Source: a virus. From it: DNA of 24,475 bases. Made by a program: the position numbers and the translations under genes. The stretch is taken from the IMG/VR virus record IMGVR_UViG_3300034104_001467, positions 1 through 24,475 of that record, one strand, 5' to 3'. The notes below the pieces were generated by a model that did no database searches, was not told where the DNA came from, and saw only the letters and a list, made by a program, of their open reading frames with translations. Shown here piece by piece: positions 1-7,943 of this stretch (within the stretch, counting starts at the first letter, position 1; every line of letters begins with the position of its first letter).

Positions 1-2
1 CA

Positions 3-8
3 CCTCCT
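3..8 (-). promoter_or_regulatory. Shine-Dalgarno of a gene beyond the left edge
   Basis: On the minus strand the first bases of the window read CACTAGGAGGTG. The AGGAGG core is a near-consensus ribosome-binding site, and its first two bases are also the last two of a TAG stop codon (9-7). The same stop-plus-SD arrangement (TAGGAG) occurs at two confident gene boundaries in this window, so a further minus-strand gene probably starts just left of position 1. Its start codon is not in the window. Confidence 0.55.
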
Positions 9-150
9 AGTGAAAAGCCCCATCCGTGGGGCGAACCGAATCCCTCCGAAGAGAACGGCGGAACAAAACCGCCGCTCGGCCCAACTGTCCGAGAGCGAGA
101 AGGGTGAGCAGAGTGCCCACGCCGTGAAGAAAAATGACGACCACTAGCAA
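7..150 (-). CDS. possible very small membrane protein (47 aa)
   Basis: This is a speculative reading frame starting at TTG 150 (an in-frame GTG at 144 is an alternative) and ending at TAG 9-7. The product would be one hydrophobic helix (LVVVIFLH...LLTLLALG) followed by a basic tail (FRRSLRRDSVR), a shape seen in small phage membrane proteins such as holin-like peptides. In favour, the stop codon is fused to an AGGAGG ribosome-binding site, as at real boundaries nearby. Against, the start codon is weak, a G-run about 11 bases upstream is the only SD-like sequence, the same DNA contains three hairpins, and the frame stays open far into the antisense of the recombinase. It may simply be non-coding. 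No function is assigned. Confidence 0.25.
   Translation of the reverse strand: MLVVVIFLHGVGTLLTLLALGQLGRAAVLFRRSLRRDSVRPTDGAFH
13..32 (-). terminator. GCCCC/GGGGC hairpin with short T run
   Basis: Read on the minus strand, GCCCC, a 6-base loop (ACGGAT) and GGGGC are followed directly by TTTTC. A 5-bp GC-only stem followed by four T residues resembles a weak intrinsic terminator. It lies only a few bases before an AGGAGG ribosome-binding site, so it could equally act as an RNA structure controlling translation of the next gene. Confidence 0.3.
56..74. other. CGGCGG/CCGCCG hairpin
   Basis: This is a perfect 6-bp GC inverted repeat (CGGCGG, 7-base A-rich loop, CCGCCG). It is the second of three hairpins in the first 160 bases; the third is CTAGC-AAA-GCTAG at 144-156. 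No T run follows on either strand. The cluster suggests a structured non-coding or attachment-site region rather than ordinary coding DNA, although a short reading frame also crosses it. Confidence 0.4.
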
Positions 151-160
151 AGCTAGGACC

Positions 161-237
161 GCCCCCCTTAGAATTCGGGAGAGCCACCCACTTGGGGGGC
201 CGCTTCGACCGATCCTATCCAATTGAGCTAGGGGTGC
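161..237 (-). tRNA. tRNA-like relic (5' half), candidate attachment site
   Basis: On the minus strand, bases 237-214 read like the 5' half of a bacterial tRNA: GCACCCC (acceptor 5' strand), TA, then a D-arm GCTCAATTGGATAG. It most resembles tRNA-Arg-type genes as I recall them. A 77-base stretch down to 161 ends in GGGGGGC, which pairs with the 5' strand at 6 of 7 positions, so size and acceptor look right. However, no convincing anticodon arm with a 7-base loop and no TTCGA T-loop can be found, so a functional tRNA is unlikely. Lying immediately upstream of, and 4 bases from, the recombinase reading frame, it is best read as a tRNA-derived relic or attP-like site. The G-run pairing may be chance. 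Confidence 0.4.
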
Positions 238-240
238 CTT

Positions 241-1155
241 GTGCGAGCCGAGTATAGCAGAGGGCTTGTGGATTCCAACGGAGGGGGTAGTCTCACCCCC
301 CTCACCCAGATCCACAAAATTTCCGATAACAACATGACTGTGCGACAGTTCGCGGAGGCTTACGCCCTCCAGTCGGGGGCTAGCCCCGGATACCGTGAGC
401 AACTCGTTGTGATGGCAAAGCGGCTCCCTTGGGGGGTGGCCGACTTGACCGTCGCCAACATCGATGCGTACCTGACGAATGCTCTCGGTCATCTCGCCGC
501 CTCCACGGTTCACAACCATCGCCGGATGCTGTCCACCCTGCGACGAGCCGCCCTGCGCGACGGCCTGCTGGTGGACGATTGTACACGCCCGATCCGCCGT
601 GTCAAGCACACGCTTCCGATGGTCCGCGCTTGGACCCATGACGAGATGAGAACACTGCTTGCGGTGGCCTCTGAGATGCCGGGGGGTACGCTGTACTGCC
701 CGCACAGAATCCTGCTGCCCGCATGGATTCTTGTGGGCTACAGCAGCGGGCTGCGGCTCGGGGATCTGCTGGCCATTACCTACGATTCCCTTCGCGGGGA
801 TCGCTTGGCTACGGTGCTGCAGAAAACTCGCCAGCCGCATGTCGTCGTCCTTGACGCTAATGCCTTGGAATCCATTCGCTCCCTACCTCGTCGCGGCCCG
901 AAGATTTTCGGGGGACTGGTTGGAAGGAGCCGGATCATAGTGGCCATGCGCGCACTTGTCAAAAGTGCAGGTCTGACTGGCTCAGGCAAATACCTGCGTA
1001 GAAGCAGTGCAACTTACGCCCAATTAGCGGGAATGGACGCAACTGGACACCTGGGTCATTTGACCCCGGGCATGAAACGGCACTACCTAGATCCCGTGAT
1101 TCTGTCGGATCTGAAGCGGGCGGTGCCCAGCCTAGAACTGGCTGGGCAACCCTAG
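241..1155 (+). CDS. int: tyrosine recombinase / phage integrase
   Basis: This is a site-specific recombinase of the tyrosine (lambda-integrase/XerD) family, expected to integrate and excise the phage genome. With GTG 241 as start (304 aa), an N-terminal SAM-like core-binding region (about 32-115) is followed by the catalytic domain. Arg172 lies in SGLRLGDLL, Lys195 in the beta-hairpin, Arg253 in KYLRRSSATYAQ, His273 in HLGH, and the nucleophile Tyr282 in KRHYLDP. The usual HxxR histidine is Lys250 here. The start is uncertain: GTG 241 has AGGGG six bases upstream but touches the tRNA-like element, while ATG 334 (273 aa) begins right at the conserved domain but has no clear SD. It is the only plus-strand gene. 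Its last 24 bases overlap the 3' end of the opposing 1222-aa gene. No excisionase or repressor is visible. Confidence 0.9.
   Translation: MRAEYSRGLVDSNGGGSLTPLTQIHKISDNNMTVRQFAEAYALQSGASPGYREQLVVMAKRLPWGVADLTVANIDAYLTNALGHLAASTVHNHRRMLSTLRRAALRDGLLVDDCTRPIRRVKHTLPMVRAWTHDEMRTLLAVASEMPGGTLYCPHRILLPAWILVGYSSGLRLGDLLAITYDSLRGDRLATVLQKTRQPHVVVLDANALESIRSLPRRGPKIFGGLVGRSRIIVAMRALVKSAGLTGSGKYLRRSSATYAQLAGMDATGHLGHLTPGMKRHYLDPVILSDLKRAVPSLELAGQP
1125..1147. terminator. 8-bp hairpin at convergent gene ends
   Basis: GCCCAGCC, a 7-base loop (TAGAACT) and GGCTGGGC form a perfect inverted repeat. It spans the stop codon of the minus-strand 1222-aa gene and lies just before the stop of the plus-strand integrase. 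The position suits a bidirectional terminator or mRNA-end structure for convergent transcripts. No U-run follows on either strand, so it is not a textbook intrinsic terminator. Confidence 0.35.
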
Positions 1156-4100
1156 CATCTGCATCGGGTCCATCCCGGCCTGCGCTTTTTTCTTGTCCCG
1201 GGCGCGCTTGGCGGCTTCGTTCTGGATGATCTTGTAGAGCAGGTACATGTCACGCTGTTCCTTCGGCATGGACCGCAGGACATCGTCTGGGACAGTTATG
1301 TTTTCGTAGGTGCGGACGCCGGGGGTGGTGGACAGGAGTTTGTTCAGCATGTCCCGGGCGGCGAGTTGCTTGGTCCGTTCGCTATCAACGTCCGTGAGCT
1401 TCAGCCCTGCCAAGAGGTTGAATGCTGCCTTGGAGTATCTGTCTGCTGGATCAAGCCGGTCGTCACGCAACTGCCGGTAGGTTCCGATGGCACGGGCACC
1501 GAACGGCAGCAGGTTGGTCGCAAGCTGCTCCAGCGGCCTGCCCATTGGGCCAATGTCTTGCTCTAGGACTGAGTAGAGGTCTGACAACTGTCTGCCGGAA
1601 TACAACTGCCGGTTGGTGATGTACTCCAGTGGGGCTTTGATCAGCGGGTTAGCCATGCCCAAGATGTTGGAGCCAGTGCGCTGAACGGCGTCGGCCACCC
1701 TTGCGGAGGCCGTGGCCCCAACACCAAGTGATGGCAAGCCAAACGTCGATTCCCACGGCAAGTCTACGTTGGTCAGATACCGGCGCAGCCCCGGCTTTGG
1801 GGAGCCGCCAAGCAGCGAAGTCCACTCCGCTGGGAGCGGGATGGCTGCGGATTGCCGAAGATGCTCGGGCACCATGTTGCCTTCGGTAGGCTCGGTGCCA
1901 CGGGTCACCGCCCGTATCGACTGGCCCTGCAGTCCGCCAGGGTTGTAGACTAGTCGGTCGAAAATGCTTGGCATGATGTTTTTCTGGAAACTCCAGAACG
2001 GCATCGCGCGCTTCATAAACGTCCGGTCGAAGCCAGTGAAAGCCTCCGGCCGATAGTCCACGTTCACCATGCGGTTGAGGTCACCAGCCACGCCAGGATC
2101 GACACCCTTGCGTAGCTGATTGATGAACGTGCCGTTTCGCAGCATGTCCTCAACGGTCGAACCAATTGCGTCATTAGCAACTAGTAGCGGGTTGGTGTTG
2201 CGAGAAGGTGCCTCGCGAGTCCAGCCGACTCCTCGCATGCTGGTAAAGTCGTCTACAAACTGCCCCCACGTTCGCTCGGGATTGTAGAACGAGCGAGCCA
2301 CGGAACCCCCGGTAGAAGCTCCTGGGTAGTTGCCGCGAATCTCCTGCTCAGGACGACCAGACACGTCATCAATGAGGTTGCCAGTGGAGACTTGTTGCGC
2401 ACCAGACAGCCGGATGTATCGCTCTAGGATCTGATCGTCGGTCAGGCCCTCAAAGGCAGGAGTGCCTCGCAGTCGATTCACTAGCGCGTCGTAGTTTCCG
2501 CGGCTGGCCTGAAACGCCGCCCAATAGTCAGAAGGACTGAAAGCCCCGTGTGCCGCAGCATTGATCATGCCGCTGTAGGAGTTACGGACATGGAACGCGG
2601 GCGATGCAAGTGCCCCAACCTTAAAGGCATTGGTCAGGTTATCGATGCCCTTCAGCAATCCCTGCTCGGGGAGCGCGGCCCGCGTTTGCGGGGCGAGCGT
2701 GGCGAGGGCATTGATGTATCGCTCATTGATAGAAAAGTTGGTGGGGTCTTGGCCTGTGCGCGCCTGCCACATCTGACGGAAGTTCCGCTCGTCATAGCCA
2801 AGGCGCTGAGCGGCCTCGGGCAACGCAATGTTTACACCACCAGCGGAAGCTCCTGCCGGGACATTCTCCACCAGCTGCATCATGCGATTGGTGAGAACGT
2901 CCGAGTTAGCCTGGGTGCGCGCCTGCCCCCGGCGATACTGCCGCACGTTCTCCCAAGCGGGCGTGTCGTAGATGCCAGTGCCAGTCTCAGCGAACTGCGT
3001 GTCCGCAGATCGAATGATGTCTGCAAGGTCGCGGTAGTTACGCCCAACGCGAGCGGTCAAGGCAGTATCCATTGCGGCCCGCTCAGCAGGAGTGGCAGCA
3101 ATGTACTCAGGGGATTGACGAACGGAATCTTCAATGCCTTGGTACACCGACTGCCCAGGCTGTTTCCGGCCGATGGCATCAAATGCTGAGTCCAAGATCA
3201 TGCGAGCCTGCCGCTCGTTGGCACCAATGAGAGACTGTTGCAATCCGCGGGAATCAATCACGCCCCGCCTGCCGTTAGCGATGGCATCGGCAAAGTCCTG
3301 CGGAGTCGTTCCGGTAAGCGCGTTGAACGTGTCCTGCCCGCCAACAACGTCTGTGTATTCGGGGCGGCTGCGGCCAAAGTTGTCGGCCGTGTTGATGAAA
3401 CGCGCATCTCGCCCCCACGGCCGCTGGGTGGCAACGCCTCCACCCGGGATGTCGGGCGGAGCAGGACGCTCAAACCATTTTGTCTGGCGCGGTATCCAAC
3501 CCGTGTCTGAGTTGGCGCTCGCCCACTGCGGCGCAGGCAGTCCCCGCGATGCAGACTCTGCTTGCGCCTGCGGACCAAGGTTAGTCATGGAGTCACGGAT
3601 GATCCGAAACTCTGGGGTGTTCTCCATGACCCAGTCGGCTACCGCATCGCCGCTAGTGCGGGGGAGGCTCGGGCCAAAAACGGTGGGCTGAGACTCTACC
3701 CAGTTGTTTAGCGCACGCTGGAGATCGGAGCTTTGGAACTGTCGAAGCGTTCTCGGGATAGCCTCGCCCGCCAGAGGCCCAGAAGAGACAACCTCGGGAA
3801 CCTGGGCGCGCTGGGCGTTAAACACCGCCACGGCATCCTCGCCATCGACCCGTTCTACAGCATCACGCGCAGCCCGATGGGCCATGCGGTGATCCATCTG
3901 GAGCGCATTGGTCAACTCCAGGTCGTTGCTGACCACTCCAAGAGGCCCAGCCGCGGGGCTAGTAAGCGAAGCGGCTGTGCGAGTGATGTTGCCAATGACT
4001 GGAGCAGTCTTTGTCCAGTTCCCCAGCGCATCGGCGTTTCTGGCAACCGCATCGCCAAACGCGCCGCCGTCAACGCTGAAGCCGATGTTTGTGCCCGGGA

Positions 4101-4800
4101 CGCGGAAGTCGTCCAAGACACCAACGGCTTCGGTCATCCCGTTGGGGCCGACTCCAAACCGTTGAAATTGCTGATTCAGCCTTGTCTCTGCGGCCTGTCT
4201 GGCAGCGGGGTCAGCGATCTGGGCGAGGAGAGTGTTGGGCGTGGACAGCCTGTTGTATTCTCGCACCCTCGGCAGATCGTCGGCGTACGCTGGCAACCCG
4301 CGAGCAAGACGCAAAGCGCCAAGGTTGTCCACGGAATCCAAGGCCGCATCCCGCATCAAGCCTGCCGCTTGGGCAGCGCGACCGGCCGGACCTAGCGCAC
4401 CTTTTCCTAGCACAGCACTCAGGCCCAGCGTGCCGTAGGTCAGTGGGTCTAGGAGAATCTCAGCCGCCAAGCCACCACCGAAGTTGCCCCAAGTATCTTG
4501 GGTGCCAGCCATGCCGTACTGGCGCAGAAGTTCCCGGCCCGTTACGCGGTCGTCGGATGATCCAAGAAAACTAAGGGGCTTGCCTGCCAGAACGCCTCGC
4601 ACAAGCGCGCCAGGGGTGTCCAGCAGCCAACCGGCCGTAGACAGAGTGGACGTTCCAGCCTCCGCAAGAGAGCGGAGCATGCTGCTCTTCTCTTCCTGCG
4701 GCATAAGGTCCGCAAGAGTCGGATCATCGTTGGGGATCCCCTCCTGCCCATTCAGCAGGCCATAGGGATCGTATAGATCAAAGAGCGGGGAGCGAGCCAT
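1132..4800 (-). CDS. very large internal virion (ejection-type) protein
   Basis: This 1222-aa protein is the largest in the window and the last gene of the structural operon. It resembles the giant internal or ejected proteins of short-tailed phages by family-like segments: GRELLRQYG and EILLDPLTYGTLG near residues 88-126, SPAFHVRNSYSG near 733, MKRAMPFWSFQKN near 930, and NLLAGLKLTDVDSE near 1128, followed by a charged helical tail rich in Lys and Arg. In related phages such proteins line the capsid interior and enter the cell with the DNA. I see no lysozyme or transglycosylase active-site pattern, so an enzymatic role is not claimed. Its ATG (4800-4798) overlaps the preceding stop as TAATG, giving translational coupling. 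Its 3' end overlaps the convergent integrase gene. Confidence 0.6.
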   Translation of the reverse strand: MARSPLFDLYDPYGLLNGQEGIPNDDPTLADLMPQEEKSSMLRSLAEAGTSTLSTAGWLLDTPGALVRGVLAGKPLSFLGSSDDRVTGRELLRQYGMAGTQDTWGNFGGGLAAEILLDPLTYGTLGLSAVLGKGALGPAGRAAQAAGLMRDAALDSVDNLGALRLARGLPAYADDLPRVREYNRLSTPNTLLAQIADPAARQAAETRLNQQFQRFGVGPNGMTEAVGVLDDFRVPGTNIGFSVDGGAFGDAVARNADALGNWTKTAPVIGNITRTAASLTSPAAGPLGVVSNDLELTNALQMDHRMAHRAARDAVERVDGEDAVAVFNAQRAQVPEVVSSGPLAGEAIPRTLRQFQSSDLQRALNNWVESQPTVFGPSLPRTSGDAVADWVMENTPEFRIIRDSMTNLGPQAQAESASRGLPAPQWASANSDTGWIPRQTKWFERPAPPDIPGGGVATQRPWGRDARFINTADNFGRSRPEYTDVVGGQDTFNALTGTTPQDFADAIANGRRGVIDSRGLQQSLIGANERQARMILDSAFDAIGRKQPGQSVYQGIEDSVRQSPEYIAATPAERAAMDTALTARVGRNYRDLADIIRSADTQFAETGTGIYDTPAWENVRQYRRGQARTQANSDVLTNRMMQLVENVPAGASAGGVNIALPEAAQRLGYDERNFRQMWQARTGQDPTNFSINERYINALATLAPQTRAALPEQGLLKGIDNLTNAFKVGALASPAFHVRNSYSGMINAAAHGAFSPSDYWAAFQASRGNYDALVNRLRGTPAFEGLTDDQILERYIRLSGAQQVSTGNLIDDVSGRPEQEIRGNYPGASTGGSVARSFYNPERTWGQFVDDFTSMRGVGWTREAPSRNTNPLLVANDAIGSTVEDMLRNGTFINQLRKGVDPGVAGDLNRMVNVDYRPEAFTGFDRTFMKRAMPFWSFQKNIMPSIFDRLVYNPGGLQGQSIRAVTRGTEPTEGNMVPEHLRQSAAIPLPAEWTSLLGGSPKPGLRRYLTNVDLPWESTFGLPSLGVGATASARVADAVQRTGSNILGMANPLIKAPLEYITNRQLYSGRQLSDLYSVLEQDIGPMGRPLEQLATNLLPFGARAIGTYRQLRDDRLDPADRYSKAAFNLLAGLKLTDVDSERTKQLAARDMLNKLLSTTPGVRTYENITVPDDVLRSMPKEQRDMYLLYKIIQNEAAKRARDKKKAQAGMDPMQMLGLPSQF

Positions 4801-6104
4801 TACTCAGCCGTGGGGACTGGGGCGTATTCTGGATGCGGATACCACATGCGTGAGTGTGCAGAACCTCTGGCGCGCTGGCCAGGAGATTCGACGCCCATGC
4901 CATGGCGCGTAACAAGCTCCTTGCGCACCGCGGGGTCGGTGATTCCAAGACGGATCAAAACAGCGTCCATGCGCTTGGCATCGTCCGTAGTGAAGCCAAG
5001 CCAAGACTTGTCAGAGCGTGCCGCAATAGCGTCAAGAGACTCTTGGGCATTCGGCGTGCCATACTGGCCTTGCACCAGATCGACGCCGCCAGGACCAGCA
5101 AGAGCAATCGCTTCTGCCTCGCGCTGCTTTTGCTGCATTATCTTCATGCCAGTTTCGCGCGCCGTCGTCTCGGCACCGAGCTTCGCCTGAGTGGCTGCAG
5201 CAGCGACCTCTGCTTCCTTGAGTCGCTGATCCGCAACGTACTTGTCAGTCTCTGAGCGAGACTGCGTAGCCGCCGTGGCGGTTGCCAACTGCACCTCCAG
5301 GCCCTTAATCTTTAGTGCCGTGTCTCGGGCTGCGTCTGTTTGGCCGTTCTCCAGCTGCTTTACTAGCAATGCCTGCTGCTGATCCATCTTCTTTATCATG
5401 ATCTCATTCTGCTGCTGTGACTGCTGCTGCTGAGCGGTGAACCTGCGTTCTTCAGAAGCCCGTGCAGTCTCACGCTCTTCTCGGGCTGCAACCCTGTTGG
5501 CTTCAGCAATCTCAGCAGCAGAAGCCCGTGCGTCCTGCCCTTCGGCACGGCGAGTCTCCGCTTCCAACTGAGCGATGGCCATGCGAGGATCGTTGTTGTT
5601 GTTGTAGCGATTGCCTGTCAGCCGTGATTCGATGACGCGCTGCTGTTGCTCTGGGCTAAGCATGCCAAAAGCGTTGGACATGTTGGCCCGGGAGTTGGAG
5701 CTAGCCAACAGCATCTGCGACTTCCACTGCGCCATCCGCGCGTTCTCATCATCCATGCGCTTCTGGGCCATGGCGGCGCGGGCCTGCATCGGCATCACGT
5801 TGTCGTCGGATCGGGCTTCCCCCACACCGCTCCACTCTGGCTGCTGCATCAGTTCCTCAACCGGAGTGCCAGTAGCCTTGGCCGCACGGTACAGCATCCG
5901 CTCCCGCCGGTAGTCGTCGGTCTTAATCCGATTGGCCTGCCTCTGGAACATTGCCTCTTTGTCTTCGTCCGACATTACCGGATCTTCCGCAATCGGAGTG
6001 TCGGCCCCCTCCAAGCCATCAGACAGCGACTCTGGCCCAACGGGAATGCCGGAACGTCGAAGAGCTTCTAGGCGTGAAAGCCTTGCACTGGGATCGATTT
6101 CCAT
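4800..6104 (-). CDS. coiled-coil virion protein, Ala/Gln/Glu-rich
   Basis: This 434-aa protein has no recognised catalytic motif. Residues about 160-330 are strongly helical and rich in Ala, Gln, Glu and Arg (AEIAEANRVAAREERETARA, then QQQQSQQQN), typical of a long coiled coil. The N-terminal third is acidic and rich in Met and Gln; the C-terminal 80 residues are more globular. ATG 6104 follows a clear ribosome-binding site (TAGGAGAGAAG) formed partly from the stop codon of the upstream gene. It ends as TAATG on the start of the 1222-aa gene. Its place between two presumed internal proteins suggests a packaged or ejected virion protein, but scaffold or minor structural roles are possible. Confidence 0.5.
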   Translation of the reverse strand: MEIDPSARLSRLEALRRSGIPVGPESLSDGLEGADTPIAEDPVMSDEDKEAMFQRQANRIKTDDYRRERMLYRAAKATGTPVEELMQQPEWSGVGEARSDDNVMPMQARAAMAQKRMDDENARMAQWKSQMLLASSNSRANMSNAFGMLSPEQQQRVIESRLTGNRYNNNNDPRMAIAQLEAETRRAEGQDARASAAEIAEANRVAAREERETARASEERRFTAQQQQSQQQNEIMIKKMDQQQALLVKQLENGQTDAARDTALKIKGLEVQLATATAATQSRSETDKYVADQRLKEAEVAAAATQAKLGAETTARETGMKIMQQKQREAEAIALAGPGGVDLVQGQYGTPNAQESLDAIAARSDKSWLGFTTDDAKRMDAVLIRLGITDPAVRKELVTRHGMGVESPGQRARGSAHSRMWYPHPEYAPVPTAE

Positions 6105-6112
6105 CTTCTCTC

Positions 6113-7672
6113 CTACCGGGTCTGGGCGTAGTTGCGCTGCTGATCACCCATGGCTTGGAGCCTGCGGACTTCCGCCATCATCTGCTGGGCCTGCGGGACT
6201 TCACCGCCAGCCTGCTGACGCATCTGGTTCAACTGGGCGATGAGAGCCTGAGCCTTGATGTGAGGATCACTGGACCCCTGCGCCTGTTGCGGAGTCATGG
6301 CGTTACGGCTCTGATTGCTCATCGCCATCAGACGATTGATCTCCTTCATCATCTGAGGAGCCTCGGGCACTTCGCCACCCGCATCACGCCGCATCTTGTT
6401 CAGCTTTGCAATCAGAGCCTGGGCTTGGTCGCGCGGGCTGACCGGGGGTGCTTCTACCTTCGGAGCAGGGCGGCTCTCTTCAACGAGATCCGCGGTGCCA
6501 TCGGTGCTGTCTAGCTCGCCAACGGCCTCCGACTCCGTGGATCGCATTCCCTTGGGCATCATGTTGTAAGCAGTAGCCCCGGCACCGATTAGGCCAGCAC
6601 CCGCAGCGGCCTTGGCCCACGCGGGCATACCGCCGGGAGCAGGAGCGGCAGAGGCGGCTCGCGAGCCGCTATAGCCGTATGGAGCAAGTTGAAGATCCTC
6701 AGTGGGGGCGCGCCCACCCATCATGTTGTCGAACTGGCTAGCAATCCCATCGACTGCCTGCTGATCACGCATCGCCGTAGAGGCAGGGGCAGGGAGAGCT
6801 TTCTGAGCCGGGGCCGGGAGAGCCTTGCGCCCGCCTCGGGCAAGCTCCAAGCCGCGGGGCGACATGGTCAGCTGGCCATTGCGATCAAAAGTAAACGGAC
6901 GCTCTTGGTCCCACTGGCGTACCATGTCATTCCAAGACTGCTGGTCAGCTGCGCTCAGCGGCTCGTCCAAGCTGCTCTCTGACATGCCGAACATATTCAC
7001 ATCGTCGCCGGGGTTTCGATCAACAGGAACGCCAGCCGTGGTTCCGATGCGAGGCTGTGCCGGGGCCGGGAGTCCGCGCATGGGTGCGGGAATCATAGCG
7101 CCGCCTTGGGCTGGCATTGCAACTCCGGGGCCGCGCAGGCGACTGTTCATCAGCGACTGCCGTGCGGCCACTAGGTCGGGCGACATTTCCCAGCGGCTCG
7201 CCGCATTCGGAGAGGCCAAGCCTGCAGAAGCGGCCTGTGAAGGATAGTCAAAGCCCAGCCAGTCGTTTGACTGCAACGCCTGCAGGTACTGCCTTTGCTC
7301 GGGCGAGAACTCCGACATGGCGTCCAGCACCTCCGACTCGTCGGCGTCGTACGCAACAGGCCAAGAGTCCCGCAGTTCATTGTGCGCGGCAACGCGGTCG
7401 CCGGACATGCCAGTGCCGCGCGGCTGACCAACTGGAACCCCAGGTCCGCGTCCCCCATATGGGATTAACGCCCGGATCTCGTCTTCCGGTGCTTGGAGGG
7501 GCAGCTGCATCTGACGGACCGGGGCAGGGGATGCCATGCCAGCGACAGCGCGATGAATCTCGTCGGCCGACATTCCCGGCTTAATTAGGCCAGCATCAGC
7601 GGCGCGCTTGAGCCAGACCGAGTTAACGCCGCTTGCGCCGGTGGCAATGAGGTTGTCTAGCCAATTAGCCAT
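6113..7672 (-). CDS. Pro/Ala-rich virion protein with C-terminal tandem repeat
   Basis: A 519-aa protein is called from ATG 7672 (MANWLDNLIATG). The frame stays open 39 codons further upstream, but that part only overlaps the 92-aa gene and looks like antisense-type shadow. The middle is low complexity, with repeated KALPAPA/GLPAPAQ units. A glycine-zipper-like hydrophobic stretch (AAAGAGLIGAGATAYNMM, about 355-372) could insert in a membrane or pack helices. Residues 416-519 contain two copies of an about 50-residue helical unit with the core AGGEVPxAxQMM. No enzyme motif is seen. The start overlaps the upstream stop by 8 bases. Context and composition suggest an internal virion protein; function unknown. 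Confidence 0.5.
   Translation of the reverse strand: MANWLDNLIATGASGVNSVWLKRAADAGLIKPGMSADEIHRAVAGMASPAPVRQMQLPLQAPEDEIRALIPYGGRGPGVPVGQPRGTGMSGDRVAAHNELRDSWPVAYDADESEVLDAMSEFSPEQRQYLQALQSNDWLGFDYPSQAASAGLASPNAASRWEMSPDLVAARQSLMNSRLRGPGVAMPAQGGAMIPAPMRGLPAPAQPRIGTTAGVPVDRNPGDDVNMFGMSESSLDEPLSAADQQSWNDMVRQWDQERPFTFDRNGQLTMSPRGLELARGGRKALPAPAQKALPAPASTAMRDQQAVDGIASQFDNMMGGRAPTEDLQLAPYGYSGSRAASAAPAPGGMPAWAKAAAGAGLIGAGATAYNMMPKGMRSTESEAVGELDSTDGTADLVEESRPAPKVEAPPVSPRDQAQALIAKLNKMRRDAGGEVPEAPQMMKEINRLMAMSNQSRNAMTPQQAQGSSDPHIKAQALIAQLNQMRQQAGGEVPQAQQMMAEVRRLQAMGDQQRNYAQTR
6116..6427 (-). repeat. two-copy internal protein repeat
   Basis: The last 104 codons of the 519-aa gene encode two consecutive related units (6427-6257 and 6256-6116). 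Both carry AQALIAxLNxMR, then AGGEVPxAxQMM, then RLxAM. The similarity is clear at protein level and partly at DNA level (for example CATCATCTG blocks), pointing to duplication of a helical module. Confidence 0.7.
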
Positions 7673-7943
7673 TGTGCTTCTTCCCCTTCTTCGGAATGTC
7701 AGGCATCTCTTCCCCGTCCTTCGGCCCGTCGTCGTCTTCGACCATCGGGGTGTTGGGCTTGCCGTGCATCTCTTCGTCCAGATCGGCAAGGTCGTTCTTC
7801 GGCTGCTTGTCGGACTTCTCGCCCTTGCCCAGCTTGGCGATGATCTTCTTTTCCTCTTCGTCGCTGGCGGATAGCAGCTGCTTGACCAGTCGCTTCAGTC
7901 CGGCCTGCGTCAGATCGTCTAGGTCAAAGTCAATGCGTGCCAT
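7665..7943 (-). CDS. small charged protein with acidic/lysine-rich tail (92 aa)
   Basis: A short soluble protein. The first 35 residues (MARIDFDLDDLTQAGLKRLVKQLL) look like an amphipathic helix. The remainder is extremely charged and probably disordered, alternating acidic runs (DLDEEMHG, VEDDDGPKDGEE) with a lysine-rich C-terminus (KKGKKHNG). ATG 7943 overlaps the preceding stop as TAATG, and a GGAGG lies about 12 bases upstream. Its own stop lies 8 bases inside the next gene. I do not recognise the family. A packaging, scaffold-like or head-associated role would fit its charge and place, but nothing in the sequence shows it. Confidence 0.5.
   Translation of the reverse strand: MARIDFDLDDLTQAGLKRLVKQLLSASDEEEKKIIAKLGKGEKSDKQPKNDLADLDEEMHGKPNTPMVEDDDGPKDGEEMPDIPKKGKKHNG

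Noticed and set aside
161-237. Functional tRNA gene
   Set aside because: The D-arm is convincing, but the anticodon stem-loop and T-arm cannot be drawn. Listed as a relic instead.
7-840. 277-codon minus-strand open frame
   Set aside because: Most of it is antisense to the integrase, whose catalytic motifs are clear. Its amino acid composition is that of a shadow frame. Only the last 47 codons were kept, with low confidence.
3733-4395. 220-codon plus-strand open frame (and a similar one at 2548-3189)
   Set aside because: Both are antisense inside the 1222-aa gene, a common by-product of GC-rich coding DNA.
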